From contig JBEKIF010000044.1 in the NCBI GenBank assembly GCA_050011895.1, positions 1 to 36,924 on the forward strand: a DNA stretch of 36,924 bases, in the 5' to 3' direction. This DNA is from DATBGO01 sp050011895. GTDB lineage: Bacteria > Actinomycetota > Actinomycetes > Streptosporangiales > Streptosporangiaceae. The notes under the pieces were generated by a model, which did not search any database, had not been told where the DNA came from, and saw nothing but the letters and a program-made list of their open reading frames with translations. Shown here piece after piece: positions 1 through 8,900 of this stretch; position 1 is the first letter of the stretch, and each line of letters starts with the position of its first letter. A program made the position numbers and the translations under genes.

Positions 1-40
1 GGCGACCCGCGTTATCAGGAGGAAGACGAACCACAGGCAC

Positions 41-839
41 ATGATCGGCGATCATCACGGCCAGACGCTCGGAGAGCAACTCAGCTGGTCAGAGCCGTGG
101 ACGAGATTCTCGGCACGCACAGGCACCTGGTCAGTCGCGCTGGTCCCTTACGAGGCCAATGTCGGCAGCCTGACCCTGACGTTCGCCAACGACGTGCCCA
201 CCAGGGCGCTGACCCCCGGCACCCCGGTCACCACGGCGATCAAGTTCGCGGGCCAGCAAGCCGGATACACCTTCGCCGCGACGGCGAAGAAGAATGTCAC
301 GTTCAACGTGACGCACTTCAGCTTTACCCAGTCCGAGGGGCCGCGTGAGGTCTTCCTGGTCTTCTATGAGCCGGGCAGCAGCAGGTCCTACACCACGTGC
401 GACGTCGGCGGCAGCACGTACTGCAACTTCACCACGCCAGTCGGGGGCACCTGGTCAGTCGCGCTGGTCCCTTACGAGGCCAACGTGGGCAGCCTGACCC
501 TGACGTTCGCCAACGACGTGCCCACTAAGGCGCTGACCCCCGGCACCCCCGGTCACCACGGCGATCAAGTTCGCGGGCCAGCAAGCCGGATACACCTTCG
601 CCGCCACGGCGAAGAAGAACGTCACATTCAACGTGACGCACTTCAGCTTCACCCAGCCCGAGGGTCCGTATGAGGTCTTCCTGGTCTTCTATAAGCCCGG
701 CAGCAGCAGCGCCTACACCACGTGCGACGTTGGCGGCAGCACCGCCTGCCACCTCACGACGCCAGTGGGGGGCACCTGGTCAGTCGCGCTGGTCCCCTAC
801 GGAGCCAACGTCGGCAGCCTCACCCTCAAACTGACCTGA
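41..839 (+). pseudogene. Frameshifted fragment of a secreted beta-sandwich repeat protein
   Basis: The translation consists of repeated ~108-residue units with segments such as AGYTFAATAKKNVTFNVTHF, VFLVFYEPGSS and GTWSVALVPYEANVGSLTL. They resemble the PPC-like (pre-peptidase C-terminal) beta-sandwich repeats of large secreted actinomycete proteins; that family assignment is from pattern only. The reading frame runs from about 41 to 548, then the second unit shifts frame at a run of Cs near 545-549 (five Cs where the first unit has four) and continues in the next frame to a TGA at 837-839. DNA before about 122 does not match the repeat, so the 5' part of the gene is missing or was replaced; the ATG at 41 is probably not native. 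Function is unknown; binding or surface display is a guess. Confidence 0.6.
122..839 (+). repeat. 324-bp tandem coding repeats, two units and a partial third
   Basis: The marker GGCACCTGGTCAGTCGCGCT occurs at 122, 446 and 771. The first spacing is 324 bases (108 codons) and the second is 325, which places a one-base insertion in the second unit. The units are nearly identical, suggesting recent duplication or gene conversion. The last copy is cut short after LTLKLT by the stop codon. Confidence 0.85.
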
Positions 840-847
840 CCGGGGGA

Positions 848-1180
848 GCTAAGCCGCGAGCTCCAGGACGGTGCTCACCCCGGCCAGTGACGGTCGGGGA
901 AGCCGGCGGCCAGGATCCCGGCGGCCTGCGCGCGCAGGAACCGCCGCCAGGCCCGGCCGTCCCGGCGCTGGGTCAATGCCTGCGGCGCAAGATTTCACAG
1001 ACAGTGGACGGCGCGGCCGCAACGCCCAGCTTGGCCAGCTCGCGGTGAACGGCGGTAACCCCACAACGGGTTCTCTTGCGCCAAGCGGACGGCCAGCCGG
1101 GCGATGTCGAGTAACCAGCGCATCAGCAGACAGACGATCTTGAGCAGCACCCGGTCAGCCAACCATCACAGCACCAGCCT
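848..1180 (-). pseudogene. Degenerate IS481/IS3-like transposase remnant
   Basis: Reading the minus strand in shifting frames gives pieces of an IS481/IS3-type transposase: LLKIVCLLMRWLLDIARLA (N-terminal leader type), then AQENPLWGYR, VHRELAKLGVAAAPSTV, and WRRFLRAQAAGILAAGF. These correspond to the conserved DNPAWGHRRVQGELVRLGH, GIDPAPRR and WKQFLTTQARGIVAVDF blocks of the intact transposase at 2011-3090. The N-terminal leader is joined directly to the ENPLWGYR block, so about 100 codons are deleted. At least one frameshift lies near 965, and the catalytic part after the first Asp region is missing. It is a dead fossil lying between the repeat protein remnant and the next plus-strand ORF. 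Confidence 0.65.
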
Positions 1181-1652
1181 CGCGGGCAAAACGGGCAGGT
1201 CAACAACACGATCGAGTTTCCGAGCGGCACAGGATCTCAGGGTGAGCTGTTCAGTGGGCGGCGGCGTGTGGGACACCACCGGGTGCAGCGTTACCCAGAC
1301 CGGCGCGACCGGCGTCCTGACGGTTACCTACGTCGATCCGGGTGGGCAGTTCGAGATACCGCCAGGTGTTGGCGTTAGCATGAGCTACGCCCAGCTCAAT
1401 ATGATCGGGACCAATCCCGGGTACGTCACCATCACAGACGGGCCAGTCATCACCGCGTCTTCCCCCCCGCCGGGCTATTATGATGGCTTCTCTGCAGACG
1501 TCCTCCGGCCGCTGCCTGGCACTCTCGTGACACATAACTCCAACACGCTAGTGTGGGGGGCCATCTGGGATGGTTTTCCACCTACCACCGTCACGATTCC
1601 ACTGCAGTCCTTCACGATGTACATGACGTTCACCGTGTCCGCGACACCGTAA
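1104..1652 (+). CDS. Hypothetical protein, probably a fragment with a non-native N terminus
   Basis: I do not recognise this family. The C-terminal ~135 residues (from about 1245) look like real protein: short beta-strand-rich stretches such as GVLTVTYVDPGGQFEIPPGV and VTIPLQSFTMYMTFTVSATP, with Cys, Gly and aromatic residues typical of secreted domains. The first ~40 residues overlap the transposase fossil on the other strand, are Ser/Arg-rich, and look like noise. In a neighbouring frame just before 1245 there is a plausible VNNTIEFPSGTGSQGE segment, so the gene may carry a frameshift near 1240-1250. No signal peptide is visible. Treat it as a 3' remnant of an extracellular protein whose 5' part was replaced by the IS fossil. 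Confidence 0.4.
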   Translation: MSSNQRISRQTILSSTRSANHHSTSLAGKTGRSTTRSSFRAAQDLRVSCSVGGGVWDTTGCSVTQTGATGVLTVTYVDPGGQFEIPPGVGVSMSYAQLNMIGTNPGYVTITDGPVITASSPPPGYYDGFSADVLRPLPGTLVTHNSNTLVWGAIWDGFPPTTVTIPLQSFTMYMTFTVSATP

Positions 1653-1653
1653 C

Positions 1654-1893
1654 TCATAGCACCGCGTCCCATGGCCCGGGGTTGATAAGATCCGGGCCAT
1701 CGGCGTCCCGTACGAAGTATGCAGATCGCACTGGCACCTGCCAGTCGTTGGTAATCGCGAAGATCCGATCTGCCGTCGCGCAGTCCGGCGCCGCTCGCTG
1801 ACCGGGTCTCGCCGGTAGTCCGACTGCAGCTTCGCGGATCACGGAAGCGCCTCCGTTGGTGTGAGGTCGCGCCACACGATAGGAATACTGCAC
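1654..1893 (-). CDS. Small hypothetical protein (79 aa)
   Basis: GTG start at 1893 with a weak purine stretch (GGCAGG) about ten bases upstream. The product contains TADRIFAITNDWQVPVRS, AYFVRDADGPDLINPGPWD and other segments with a balanced amino-acid mix, unlike the Arg/Pro/Ala-rich shadow frames around it. No family is recognised and no membrane segment or signal peptide is seen. It lies tail to tail with the ORF ending at 1652 and just downstream of the IS at about 1965-3106. The competing longer minus-strand frame over 1478-2014 has shadow-like composition. Whether it is expressed is uncertain. Confidence 0.4.
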   Translation of the reverse strand: MQYSYRVARPHTNGGASVIREAAVGLPARPGQRAAPDCATADRIFAITNDWQVPVRSAYFVRDADGPDLINPGPWDAVL

Positions 1894-1964
1894 GCTCGAA
1901 TACCTGCCGTCCCCCAGTTGCCTGCTGCGCCGCGCCCGGATCAGAACCTGTGGGGCTCGAATAT

Positions 1965-3106
1965 GGGATCGTGGCGGTGACCTGCTTCTTCTCGCAGCAG
2001 GGCGGGGCCGTCAAGCGGCGATCTGGTACTCGTGCGTGAGTCCGCCAAGGACTTGTTTCCGGTGGATCCGGTGCTCGGCGAGGTTGATCTCCGGTGGCCG
2101 GGTGTGAGCTTGAGCCGGGGCGAGCTGGCCTAGGGCACGGTGCGGCCGGGCGGTGTTGTAGTGGCGCAGGTACTCGGTCAGCACCCGTCGCAGGTGGTGC
2201 TCATTGACGATCAGCAGCCGGTCGAACAGCTCCCGGCGCAGGGTACCGATCATCCGTTCGCAGATCGCGTTCGCTCTCGGCGCCTGCGGCGGGCTGGCAA
2301 GAATCCTGATGGCCTCCGCCTGAAAGACGGCGTCGAAGGAGCCGGTGAACTGGCCGGCACGATCCCTGATCATGAACTTGAGCGAAGCCACGCGCTGGCC
2401 CACGTCCATCAGGAAGTTACGCGCCGCCTGCGTTGTCCATGCGCCGTCGGGGTGGGCGGTGATGCCGGCCAGGTGCGCCCGGCGGGTGCCGTGCTCGATG
2501 ACGATCAGGGCATAGACGCGCCGCAGCAGCACGGTGTCCACGTGCACGAAGTCGACCGCGACAATGCCGCGGGCTTGCGTGGTCAGGAATTGCTTCCAGG
2601 TCGGGCCAGCCCGGCGGGGTGCGGGATCGATCCCAGCATTGTGCAGGATCTGCCACACCGTGGAGGCAGCGATCTGGTGGCCGAGCCTGACGAGCTCGCC
2701 CTGCACCCGCCGGTGCCCCCAGGCCGGATTGTCTGTCGCGATGCGGATCACGAGCTTGCGGATCGCAGCCGGCAGGGACGGCCGTCCGGGAGGCCGCCGG
2801 TTCGTGTAGTCCCACTTGCGTGCGACCAGGCGCCGGTGCCAGGCGAGCAGCGTCGCCGGGGTCACCGCGAACACCTCGCCCCACCGGCGTCGGGGGATCA
2901 GCCGGGATAGCGCCGCCAGCCACAGCCGGTCACCCGGCTGGTAGCGGATCCGGCCGGTCTGGCGGCGCAGCACCGCGTTCTCGTGCCGGAGCACCAGGAG
3001 TTCGGCATCCTTGGACACCTCACGCCGGGCCAGCACCATCACACAGCCGAGCAGGCAGCGCACGAGCAAGTAGCCCATCGAGATGATCACCCAGCGATGA
3101 TCTCAG
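1965..3106 (-). mobile_element. IS481/IS3-like insertion sequence, tentative ends
   Basis: Contains one complete transposase gene. Tentative imperfect terminal repeats are GGGATCGTGGCGGTGA at about 1966-1981 and, on the other strand near 3105, GAGATCATCGCTGGGTGA (matches with two gaps). No target duplication was recognised. The right end abuts a truncated transposase ORF at 3108, suggesting insertion into or next to that gene. Confidence 0.5.
2011..3090 (-). CDS. IS481/IS3-like DDE transposase (359 aa)
   Basis: Complete integrase-core transposase. The N terminus has the hydrophobic leader MIISMGYLLVRCLLG followed by SKDAELLVLRHENAVLRRQ, typical of single-ORF actinobacterial elements of this group. 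A helix-turn-helix region (DNPAWGHRRVQGELVRLG, about residues 120-140) precedes the rve domain. The DDE residues are visible as VAVDFVHVD, IRDRAGQF and NAICERMIG, in the right order and spacing. The C terminus KQVLGGLTHEYQ is the usual end of the family. No frameshift is seen, so the enzyme is probably active or recently so. It would cut and join the ends of its own element. It shares blocks with the fossil at 848-1180. Confidence 0.9.
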   Translation of the reverse strand: MIISMGYLLVRCLLGCVMVLARREVSKDAELLVLRHENAVLRRQTGRIRYQPGDRLWLAALSRLIPRRRWGEVFAVTPATLLAWHRRLVARKWDYTNRRPPGRPSLPAAIRKLVIRIATDNPAWGHRRVQGELVRLGHQIAASTVWQILHNAGIDPAPRRAGPTWKQFLTTQARGIVAVDFVHVDTVLLRRVYALIVIEHGTRRAHLAGITAHPDGAWTTQAARNFLMDVGQRVASLKFMIRDRAGQFTGSFDAVFQAEAIRILASPPQAPRANAICERMIGTLRRELFDRLLIVNEHHLRRVLTEYLRHYNTARPHRALGQLAPAQAHTRPPEINLAEHRIHRKQVLGGLTHEYQIAA

Positions 3107-3107
3107 C

Positions 3108-3560
3108 CCGGCAAGCCTGGCCAGGCGCGATCGAATAATCGAGCCCCACAGGGCCGAACTCCAAGCCGCCCAGGACGCCGCGGCGGTAGTCCCCGCCCGC
3201 ATCCGCCTTGGCGAGATAGCCCCGGACATGGTCCGCCTGGAGGCCGAGGTCAAGCAGATCACCCACGCCATCCGGATGGCCGCCTGCAACGCCGAAACCG
3301 CCCTGGCCCGGGCGCTGGACGGCTGTTACGCCCGCGCTGGCGACGAGGCTTATGCGCTCGTCCGCGAAGCCCTCGTCACCTCCGGCGACATCATCCCCGG
3401 TAACGGCGAACTGCTCATCCGCCTCGACCCGCTCAGCGCCCCGCGGCGCACCCAGGCCCTGGCCGCCCTCTGCAGCCAGCTCAGCCAGGCCTGCGCCTGC
3501 TACCCCGGCACCGGGCTCGTCCTGCGCTACGACGTCAAGCCCCACCCCGGCACTGCATAA
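3108..3560 (+). pseudogene. C-terminal fragment of a putative transposase
   Basis: An open frame begins at the IS boundary (about 3108) without a convincing start and runs to TAA at 3558-3560. It contains RRIIEPHRAELQAA-like helices, then RLEAEVKQITHAIRMAA, VREALVTSGDI, ELLIRLDPLSAPRRTQALA and CYPGTGLVLRYDV. From memory this matches the C-terminal region of actinobacterial proteins annotated as putative transposases. The internal ATG at 3228 is not a likely native start because the same frame is coding upstream. The 5' part is missing, probably lost to the neighbouring IS insertion. Confidence 0.55.
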
Positions 3561-3574
3561 TCCTTCTCCCTATG

Positions 3575-3730
3575 TCAGGAGTCCTGGGGCCGGGCGACCT
3601 GACGCCGGAGCACCATGAGCTCATGACGCAGCACCATGATCTCTGCGTCTTTGGACGCGTGGCTGCGGCCCAGCAGTAGCAGCCAGCCGAAGATCCGGAT
3701 CATGATCAGGTAGAGGAGGTGAAGAGACAC
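3575..3730 (-). pseudogene. N-terminal fragment of an IS481-like transposase (51 aa)
   Basis: GTG at 3730 opens a short frame with HLLYLIMIRIFGWLLLLG, SKDAEIMVLRHELMVLRRQ and VARP, then a premature TGA. This is the conserved leader of IS481-like actinobacterial transposases, related to but distinct from the leader of the intact copy at 2011-3090. Everything past residue ~50 is absent. Its 5' side faces the island that starts with the DUF4157 gene, so it marks the left edge of that region. Confidence 0.65.
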
Positions 3731-3810
3731 AAACCGCGATCATGCCCCAGGCCGCTCATCCGGCCAAACCGCAGGCGGCAGCCCTGTGTCGAGTTCTGAA
3801 GCGGTACAGG

Positions 3811-5436
3811 TCAGGGTGACGGGGTGGTCTTCAGCTCTTCTTCGCGAGTCTTCCTCGCTTGTTTTGCTACTTGTCCTGCTTTGTACGAAAGCGTGCTTTT
3901 TGTAGCACCAAGCTTGGTCGCGGTAACCATTTCTATCTGCTCTCCGAATGAGGCGTGCACCCAAATCAGCATCTCCTCAAATTTCTCTACCAAGCTTTCG
4001 TATACATCGAGCTGCAATCCCGTCGCACTTGCGCCGCTTGGAATGCCGTAGCTTTCCAGAAACGCGTCAACGACGTCGTCGGCCGCCAAATAAAACGGGC
4101 CGAGGAAATCATTTTGCTCTGGGCTCAAGGGCATATTAGCATTCGCAGTATCTATGATATCCTTAGTTCGGACATCGATCGTTCCGCCTACTGCATCTTC
4201 CATGACAGTCGCCCTATCCCTTGCGCGCATGGCGATCGATCCAACGGCACTTCTCAGGTCCTTTATATCTTTGCTGGCCGGGCTGAGGGACTTTGCTCGA
4301 TCGCTTAGCCCTTTGGCAAGTTGGCGAGAGATCTGTGTCGCGATTTGCCTCCCAAATGCATTGCCCACTTTTGCAGCCAATGCCCCTCCTACGGCCGTTA
4401 GGATAGCCGTCCCGAGACCCGCCGCCAAATCGCTCGCGGTCACTTCTCCCTCGAGTTCCTTTAGCTTCGGGTCTGCGTACAACTGGAAAGCCTCGCATGC
4501 ACTCTCCACCTGACCCGCGAGTTCAACTGCATTGATTCTAGCGCGATTACTGATGTTATGTGCCGTTTCGATTACCCGAGTCTTCCACTGTCCGCGGCCA
4601 GGACTACCCGAAATGTGTTCCGCCGGCATCTTCTCAGTTGGTCGTATTGAGATCACGTCTTCAGGAAGCACCAGGGGTTGACGTTGGAGCGCCAACTGAC
4701 CGGCCTGCTGCTGGACCACGTGAGATAGTTCGTGAGCAAGCAACCGCTGTCCGGAACGGGTAGCCGGATCAAACTGTCCTTCACCGAAGACGATGTCAGA
4801 TCCCACTGTGTATGCGCGTGCGTTGACTGCCTTTGCAGTCAACGCAGCCCGGGAGTCCGCATGAACCCGGACATGACTGAAGTCGGACCCAAAACGCGGC
4901 TCAAAGAACGCTCGGGCCCCAGGATCGAGCGGGTAGCCAGCCGCGCTAACCACCTCCTGCACCGAAACGGGAGCCGTGACCCCGTCGCGCGTGTTCGCGC
5001 TGCCCGCTCCGACCTCGGAGCCAGAAGTCACTGTCGACGGCATGCGCACCACTCGGTCGGCCATGCGGTCCGCCTCGTGTTCCAGCGGATCGCTGGCTCG
5101 CCCGACTGCGAGGTTCGCCTGCGTAGTAACCATTTGCGAGGTCGTTGACAGAAGTCCGAGCTGACGTCCGTTTGGTCGATCAGGAGAAAATACTGGAATC
5201 TTACTAAGATCCCACGACGCGACGGGTGCCCCCCGAGCAAGCCGTTCAGCCTCTTGCTCCTGTCTATCGCCGTGCTCGTTCCCAGTCAGGCCTCCGGCGC
5301 GTTGTTGCAGGTGCGCCCCCTCGACGGCGCTGCCGCCAAATGGTCTGGCGACAAGCGTCGAGGGCGTCGACTCTCGTCTGCTAGCCGAGCTTGCGGCCGC
5401 CTTCGTCTGTGCCTTTGCAACGGGCGTACGGAACAT
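3811..5436 (-). CDS. DUF4157 (HExxH) protein, candidate eCIS cargo/effector (541 aa)
   Basis: ATG at 5436 has AAAAGGGG eight bases upstream. Residues ~110-250 form a DUF4157 domain: EHEADRMADRVV (119-130), PLDPGARAFFEPRFGSDFSH and VRVHADS, NARAYTVGSDIVFGEGQF, and HELSHVVQQQ with the zinc-metallopeptidase HExxH at 235-239. Residues 1-100 are polar and unstructured-looking. Residues 337-358 are a Gly/Ala-rich hydrophobic stretch (LAAGLGTAILTAVGGALAAK) that could insert into membrane. The remainder is helical, Lys/Glu-rich and unassigned. DUF4157 proteins are recurrently encoded beside eCIS loci and are thought to be loaded cargo or to help loading; that role here is inference from neighbourhood. 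The gene is visibly more AT-rich than the operon, especially over its C-terminal half (3811-4560), which suggests separate acquisition. Confidence 0.85.
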   Translation of the reverse strand: MFRTPVAKAQTKAAASSASRRESTPSTLVARPFGGSAVEGAHLQQRAGGLTGNEHGDRQEQEAERLARGAPVASWDLSKIPVFSPDRPNGRQLGLLSTTSQMVTTQANLAVGRASDPLEHEADRMADRVVRMPSTVTSGSEVGAGSANTRDGVTAPVSVQEVVSAAGYPLDPGARAFFEPRFGSDFSHVRVHADSRAALTAKAVNARAYTVGSDIVFGEGQFDPATRSGQRLLAHELSHVVQQQAGQLALQRQPLVLPEDVISIRPTEKMPAEHISGSPGRGQWKTRVIETAHNISNRARINAVELAGQVESACEAFQLYADPKLKELEGEVTASDLAAGLGTAILTAVGGALAAKVGNAFGRQIATQISRQLAKGLSDRAKSLSPASKDIKDLRSAVGSIAMRARDRATVMEDAVGGTIDVRTKDIIDTANANMPLSPEQNDFLGPFYLAADDVVDAFLESYGIPSGASATGLQLDVYESLVEKFEEMLIWVHASFGEQIEMVTATKLGATKSTLSYKAGQVAKQARKTREEELKTTPSP

Positions 5437-5833
5437 AGCTGTACCCCTTTTCCGGATGATCGCATCGGCCGACCATCGACGCCCGGCCTAGGCAGCACGC
5501 GCCGTCAAGTTTACACCCCCGGTGGCTCCGGCCTAGAAGCCAGACTGCTCGCCTGGCCTGCCCACTCGCTAACCTCATTGCCCGCCACGCCAGCGAAGGT
5601 GACACGCGAGGTCGCCGAGGCTAGGGCGACCGAGTGACTAACTACGCGACAATTGCGGCCGACAGGGCGAACTCTCCGGGACTCTCGGGGCGCTGTTGAG
5701 GCGGGCCAGTGCGGCGCTCGGTAAGGATCACGCTTGGATTGCTTTGCGTGCAGGGAGTCACCTGGCTGCGGACAAGACGCGGACCAGACACCGTGTTGCT
5801 TGGTAATAAGGCCAGTTTCTCCGGGATGATCTT
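5437..5833. other. Intergenic region upstream of the DUF4157 gene
   Basis: About 400 bases lie between the DUF4157 start and the operon terminator. The overlapping minus-strand frames here (for example 5511-5846) have shadow-like composition and no ribosome binding site. The promoter of the DUF4157 gene must be here or the gene must be read through from the operon; I cannot point to convincing -35/-10 boxes. Confidence 0.4.
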
Positions 5834-5867
5834 CTTGGCATGCCAAGGGCGCCGCTTAACGGCGCCC
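5834..5867 (-). terminator. Double hairpin after the eCIS operon
   Basis: The perfect 14-bp palindrome CTTGGCATGCCAAG (5834-5847) adjoins an 8-bp perfect stem GGGCGCCG/CGGCGCCC with a 5-base loop (5847-5867). They lie about 110 bases past the stop codon of the last operon gene and before the DUF4157 gene. There is no clear U-tract; high-GC actinomycetes often use hairpins without one. It likely ends or attenuates the 22-kb transcript and so separates cargo expression from structural genes. Confidence 0.6.
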
Positions 5868-5975
5868 ACAGCTTTGCGAAGGTGTAGGGATTCGAACCCC
5901 ACGCAACCCTACCTTAGGCACTTGTAGCTTAACCTCCACGCCAAGGAGCGTCAATGCGCAGTTGGCCGGAATCAT
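5868..5975 (-). other. tRNA-like T-arm sequence in the operon 3' region
   Basis: On the minus strand, TGGGGTTCGAATCCCTA (5885-5901) has the layout of a tRNA T-arm: five paired bases, loop TTCGAAT, five paired bases. Seven bases that could be an acceptor 3' strand follow (CACCTTC), but no matching 5' acceptor, D-arm or anticodon arm is visible and no CCA is encoded. It may be the 3' stub of a tRNA left by a site-specific integration, or chance. Confidence 0.25.
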
Positions 5976-8900
5976 TTATTTGATGATGGGGCGCTCGGTC
6001 CCGCCGCCAAACGAGATCCGCAGCAGGATATCAGAAAAGACATTGTTGATCTGCATGCACGAGTACGCGTCGATGTAGGGGCCCGGTGAAGTGGCCGGGT
6101 TGGGGTCTGGTTTGGGCGGTGCCGGTATAACCGTCTTCCAGAAGGGGCCGATCGGCGGAGCGGAGCTGGCGCCCTCGATCGTGTTGTCGGCCACCAGCCA
6201 CTGGTTGCCGCCCCGGGTCGCCTGCAGGTAAGCCTGGCCATCGCTGAATACCGGGGCCCTGGTCCCTGGGCCGCTGCCGGTGAGGGGGACCGCGCGGATG
6301 CCCATCGCGAATCCCGTCATGTAGTTGTGCCGGATTATTGCCTTGAGGCCGAGATAGCCGACTACCCGGATCGCGTCGGCCGGCGGGGTCGCCTTGATGC
6401 CGGCCGGGGTCAGCGTAAGCCGGTTGCCGTCGATCTCCAGGCTGCTGGCGCTACCTACGAAGATGCCGAACCGGGCATTCTTGACCGCCACGTCGTTCGC
6501 CATGCAGCCGATGGTGTTGTTCAGAATGCTAATGGTTCCCATGTAGTCCGGGGTGCGCTGCTTGGCCGACGCCTCCGCGGCCGAGGCGCGGTGGCTGACC
6601 CCCACGGAGATCCCCATGATGACGCCGGACAGGGTGTTGCCTGCGATCCGCAGATCGCTGATCGCCTGGCCGCCGACCACGATGCCGCGCCCGGCCAGGG
6701 GGACGTGGTCGGTCAGCGTGTGCAGGATTCCGCCGAACCCGGACAGCCCAGCGCGGGCGGCCGGGTCGGTGAGGATGGTGCTGGCCGCTTGTTTCACGTA
6801 ACGGAGCGCGTCCGCCTGGGTGGCGAACGTCTTGGGGGCGTTCGCATCGAGGTAGGTCTGCCAGGTCGTCTGCAGGCCGCTACCGGTCGTGAAGTGCAGG
6901 ACCTGGTTGCCGACGTTGACGGAGATGGGGCTCGTGGCCAGCGACGCCCTGAGGCCGGCCGGGATGTCGCCGCCCGCCACGGTCGCGCCCGCGTCAGCAC
7001 CGCCGGCCAGCACGGCCTCGCCGGGGGTGGCGCCGCTGGCCGGGGGTGGGGGCAGAGCGGGCTTCTCACCCACCGGGGAAGTCTGCGCCTGGGGGGACAC
7101 CGCAGGGAACAGCTGGGTCGTCGCCTCCGCGATGTCCTCGGAGGGCCGCTGTGATCCCGCTGGTTCCGGTGCAGCCGGCGTGCCGGGTGCGGCCTCGGGG
7201 GGCGGCGCGGCCGGCGTGGGTGCCGCGGGCGGGGGCGCTGTTTCAGCCGCCTGGGCCGTCACGGCCTGGGCCGTCACGGCCTGGGCCGCCGCGGCCTGGG
7301 CCGCCGCGGCCTGGACCGCCTGGGTCAGCGCCACCTGCGAGATCAGGTAGCTGCGCGCCACGGCCCGGTAGCCGGCATCGCTGAGCCTGTAGCCGATTGT
7401 TGTGGGCGGAATAGTCGGGGCGACCTGGATCTCGTTGTCCTCGATCGTGGCCCGCGCCTGGTGCACAAGCTGGATGCCCACCTGCATCTCTCCCACGTCG
7501 AGCTGGCTGCCCCGGATCCGCACCGATCCGGTGCCGGTGGCCGCGTTGGCCTCCGTGACGTCGCTGCTGACGCTGATGCAGGCCGCGCCCCGGGTGGAGA
7601 CCGCGTTCCCGCAGCGCAGCCAGACGTCCTCGACGCTGACCTCGCCGCAGTTGGAGAAGGCCAGGGTCCCGTTGATGTGGTTGCGGCTGCTGCCCACCCG
7701 GGCGTTGCTCACCTGCGACGTCTCGCCGTACAGATCGCGCACCCCGACGCTGAGGCAGTGGCTGAACTGAAGCACGGACTCGATCCCGCTCTCGTCGGCG
7801 GCGACCAGCTTGGTGCCCCAGCCCGCCCCGCTGATGAGTACGTGACCGGCGCCAGAGATGACGAGCGGGTTGCTGACCGGGAAGTGGCCGACGGGGAAGC
7901 AGATCTCGGCGTCGAGCTGGGCGGTCACCGGGGCGTTCGCGAAGTAGTTCAGGATCGGCTGCTCCCAGCCCTCCCCCGGCTGGGCGACGATCGTGCAGGG
8001 ACTGAGTGACTGGGCGGGCATCAGATCGGTGAGCGGCAGGAACGGCAGCCGGCAGTCGGTCGGGGCGGTGGCCGTCCCGAGGCCCGCGAACGTCCCGGGC
8101 GCAGTGAACTCGACGATGCCGAGCTGGGCGTAGTGGTGGCGGATGCCGAGGGGCGGCTCGGGCGCCGGGCCGGAGCCGTTCGCCGGCCATTCCACGTAGC
8201 CCTGCTGGACGCTGGTCGCCGTGCGGGCGGGGATCAGCCAGTAGTCGCCCGCCTGGTAGGTGCCGGCCGAGAACTGAACCTGCACGCCGCCTTCCAGCAG
8301 GATCGGGTCGGTGGTGGTGACGGTGATGCCCTGGCTGCCGCCGGCGCTGCCCTGGTCCCAGCGCCGCAGCTTAGGGTGCAGGGACAAGTTTATCGCAGGT
8401 GCGGCGGCTCCGGTGGTGATCGTGACGCTCTGCCCGTCTGAGGACACGGTCGCCACCTGGTATAGCGTGCCGTGGCCGACGGTCAGCTCGGCCTGGTCAT
8501 CGATCAGCTCCACCCAGTCGCCCGCCTTGAGTCCCACGGTGGGATCGTTGCTGAGGCCGCTGACCGTAACGGTGAGCCCGCTGCCGGATCCCCCGGCGCC
8601 GGGCGGCAGCGCGGTGATCAAGACGACCACGGAGCCGTTTTCCCTGGACCACTTGAACGTGGCAGTGCCGTCCTGGCCGGGTTCGTGGATCTCCACCCGG
8701 TACAGCTGGTTCTCCAGGCGCTGGTACCCGGTCTCGGGCGGCAGGATGCAGGGCAGGTCGGAGCCCGGGGCCGCTGACGAGGCGGCCAGGGTGCCGGTGC
8801 TGGCCGCGCCCGCCAGCCACGGCTGCCCCACGCTCGCACAGGTGGGCATCGGTGCGCCCGCGGCGGGAACGGGCCCGGAGTCGGCCAGCTTGACCTGCCA

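Noticed and set aside
122..839. CRISPR array
   Set aside because: The repeats are 324-bp coding units, not short repeats with unique spacers; no cas genes in the window.
5511..5846. Minus-strand 111-codon frame upstream of the DUF4157 gene
   Set aside because: No ribosome binding site, overlaps the terminator palindrome, residues look random.
5868..5975. Complete tRNA or tmRNA gene
   Set aside because: Only a T-arm fits; no acceptor partner, D-arm or anticodon arm could be folded by hand.
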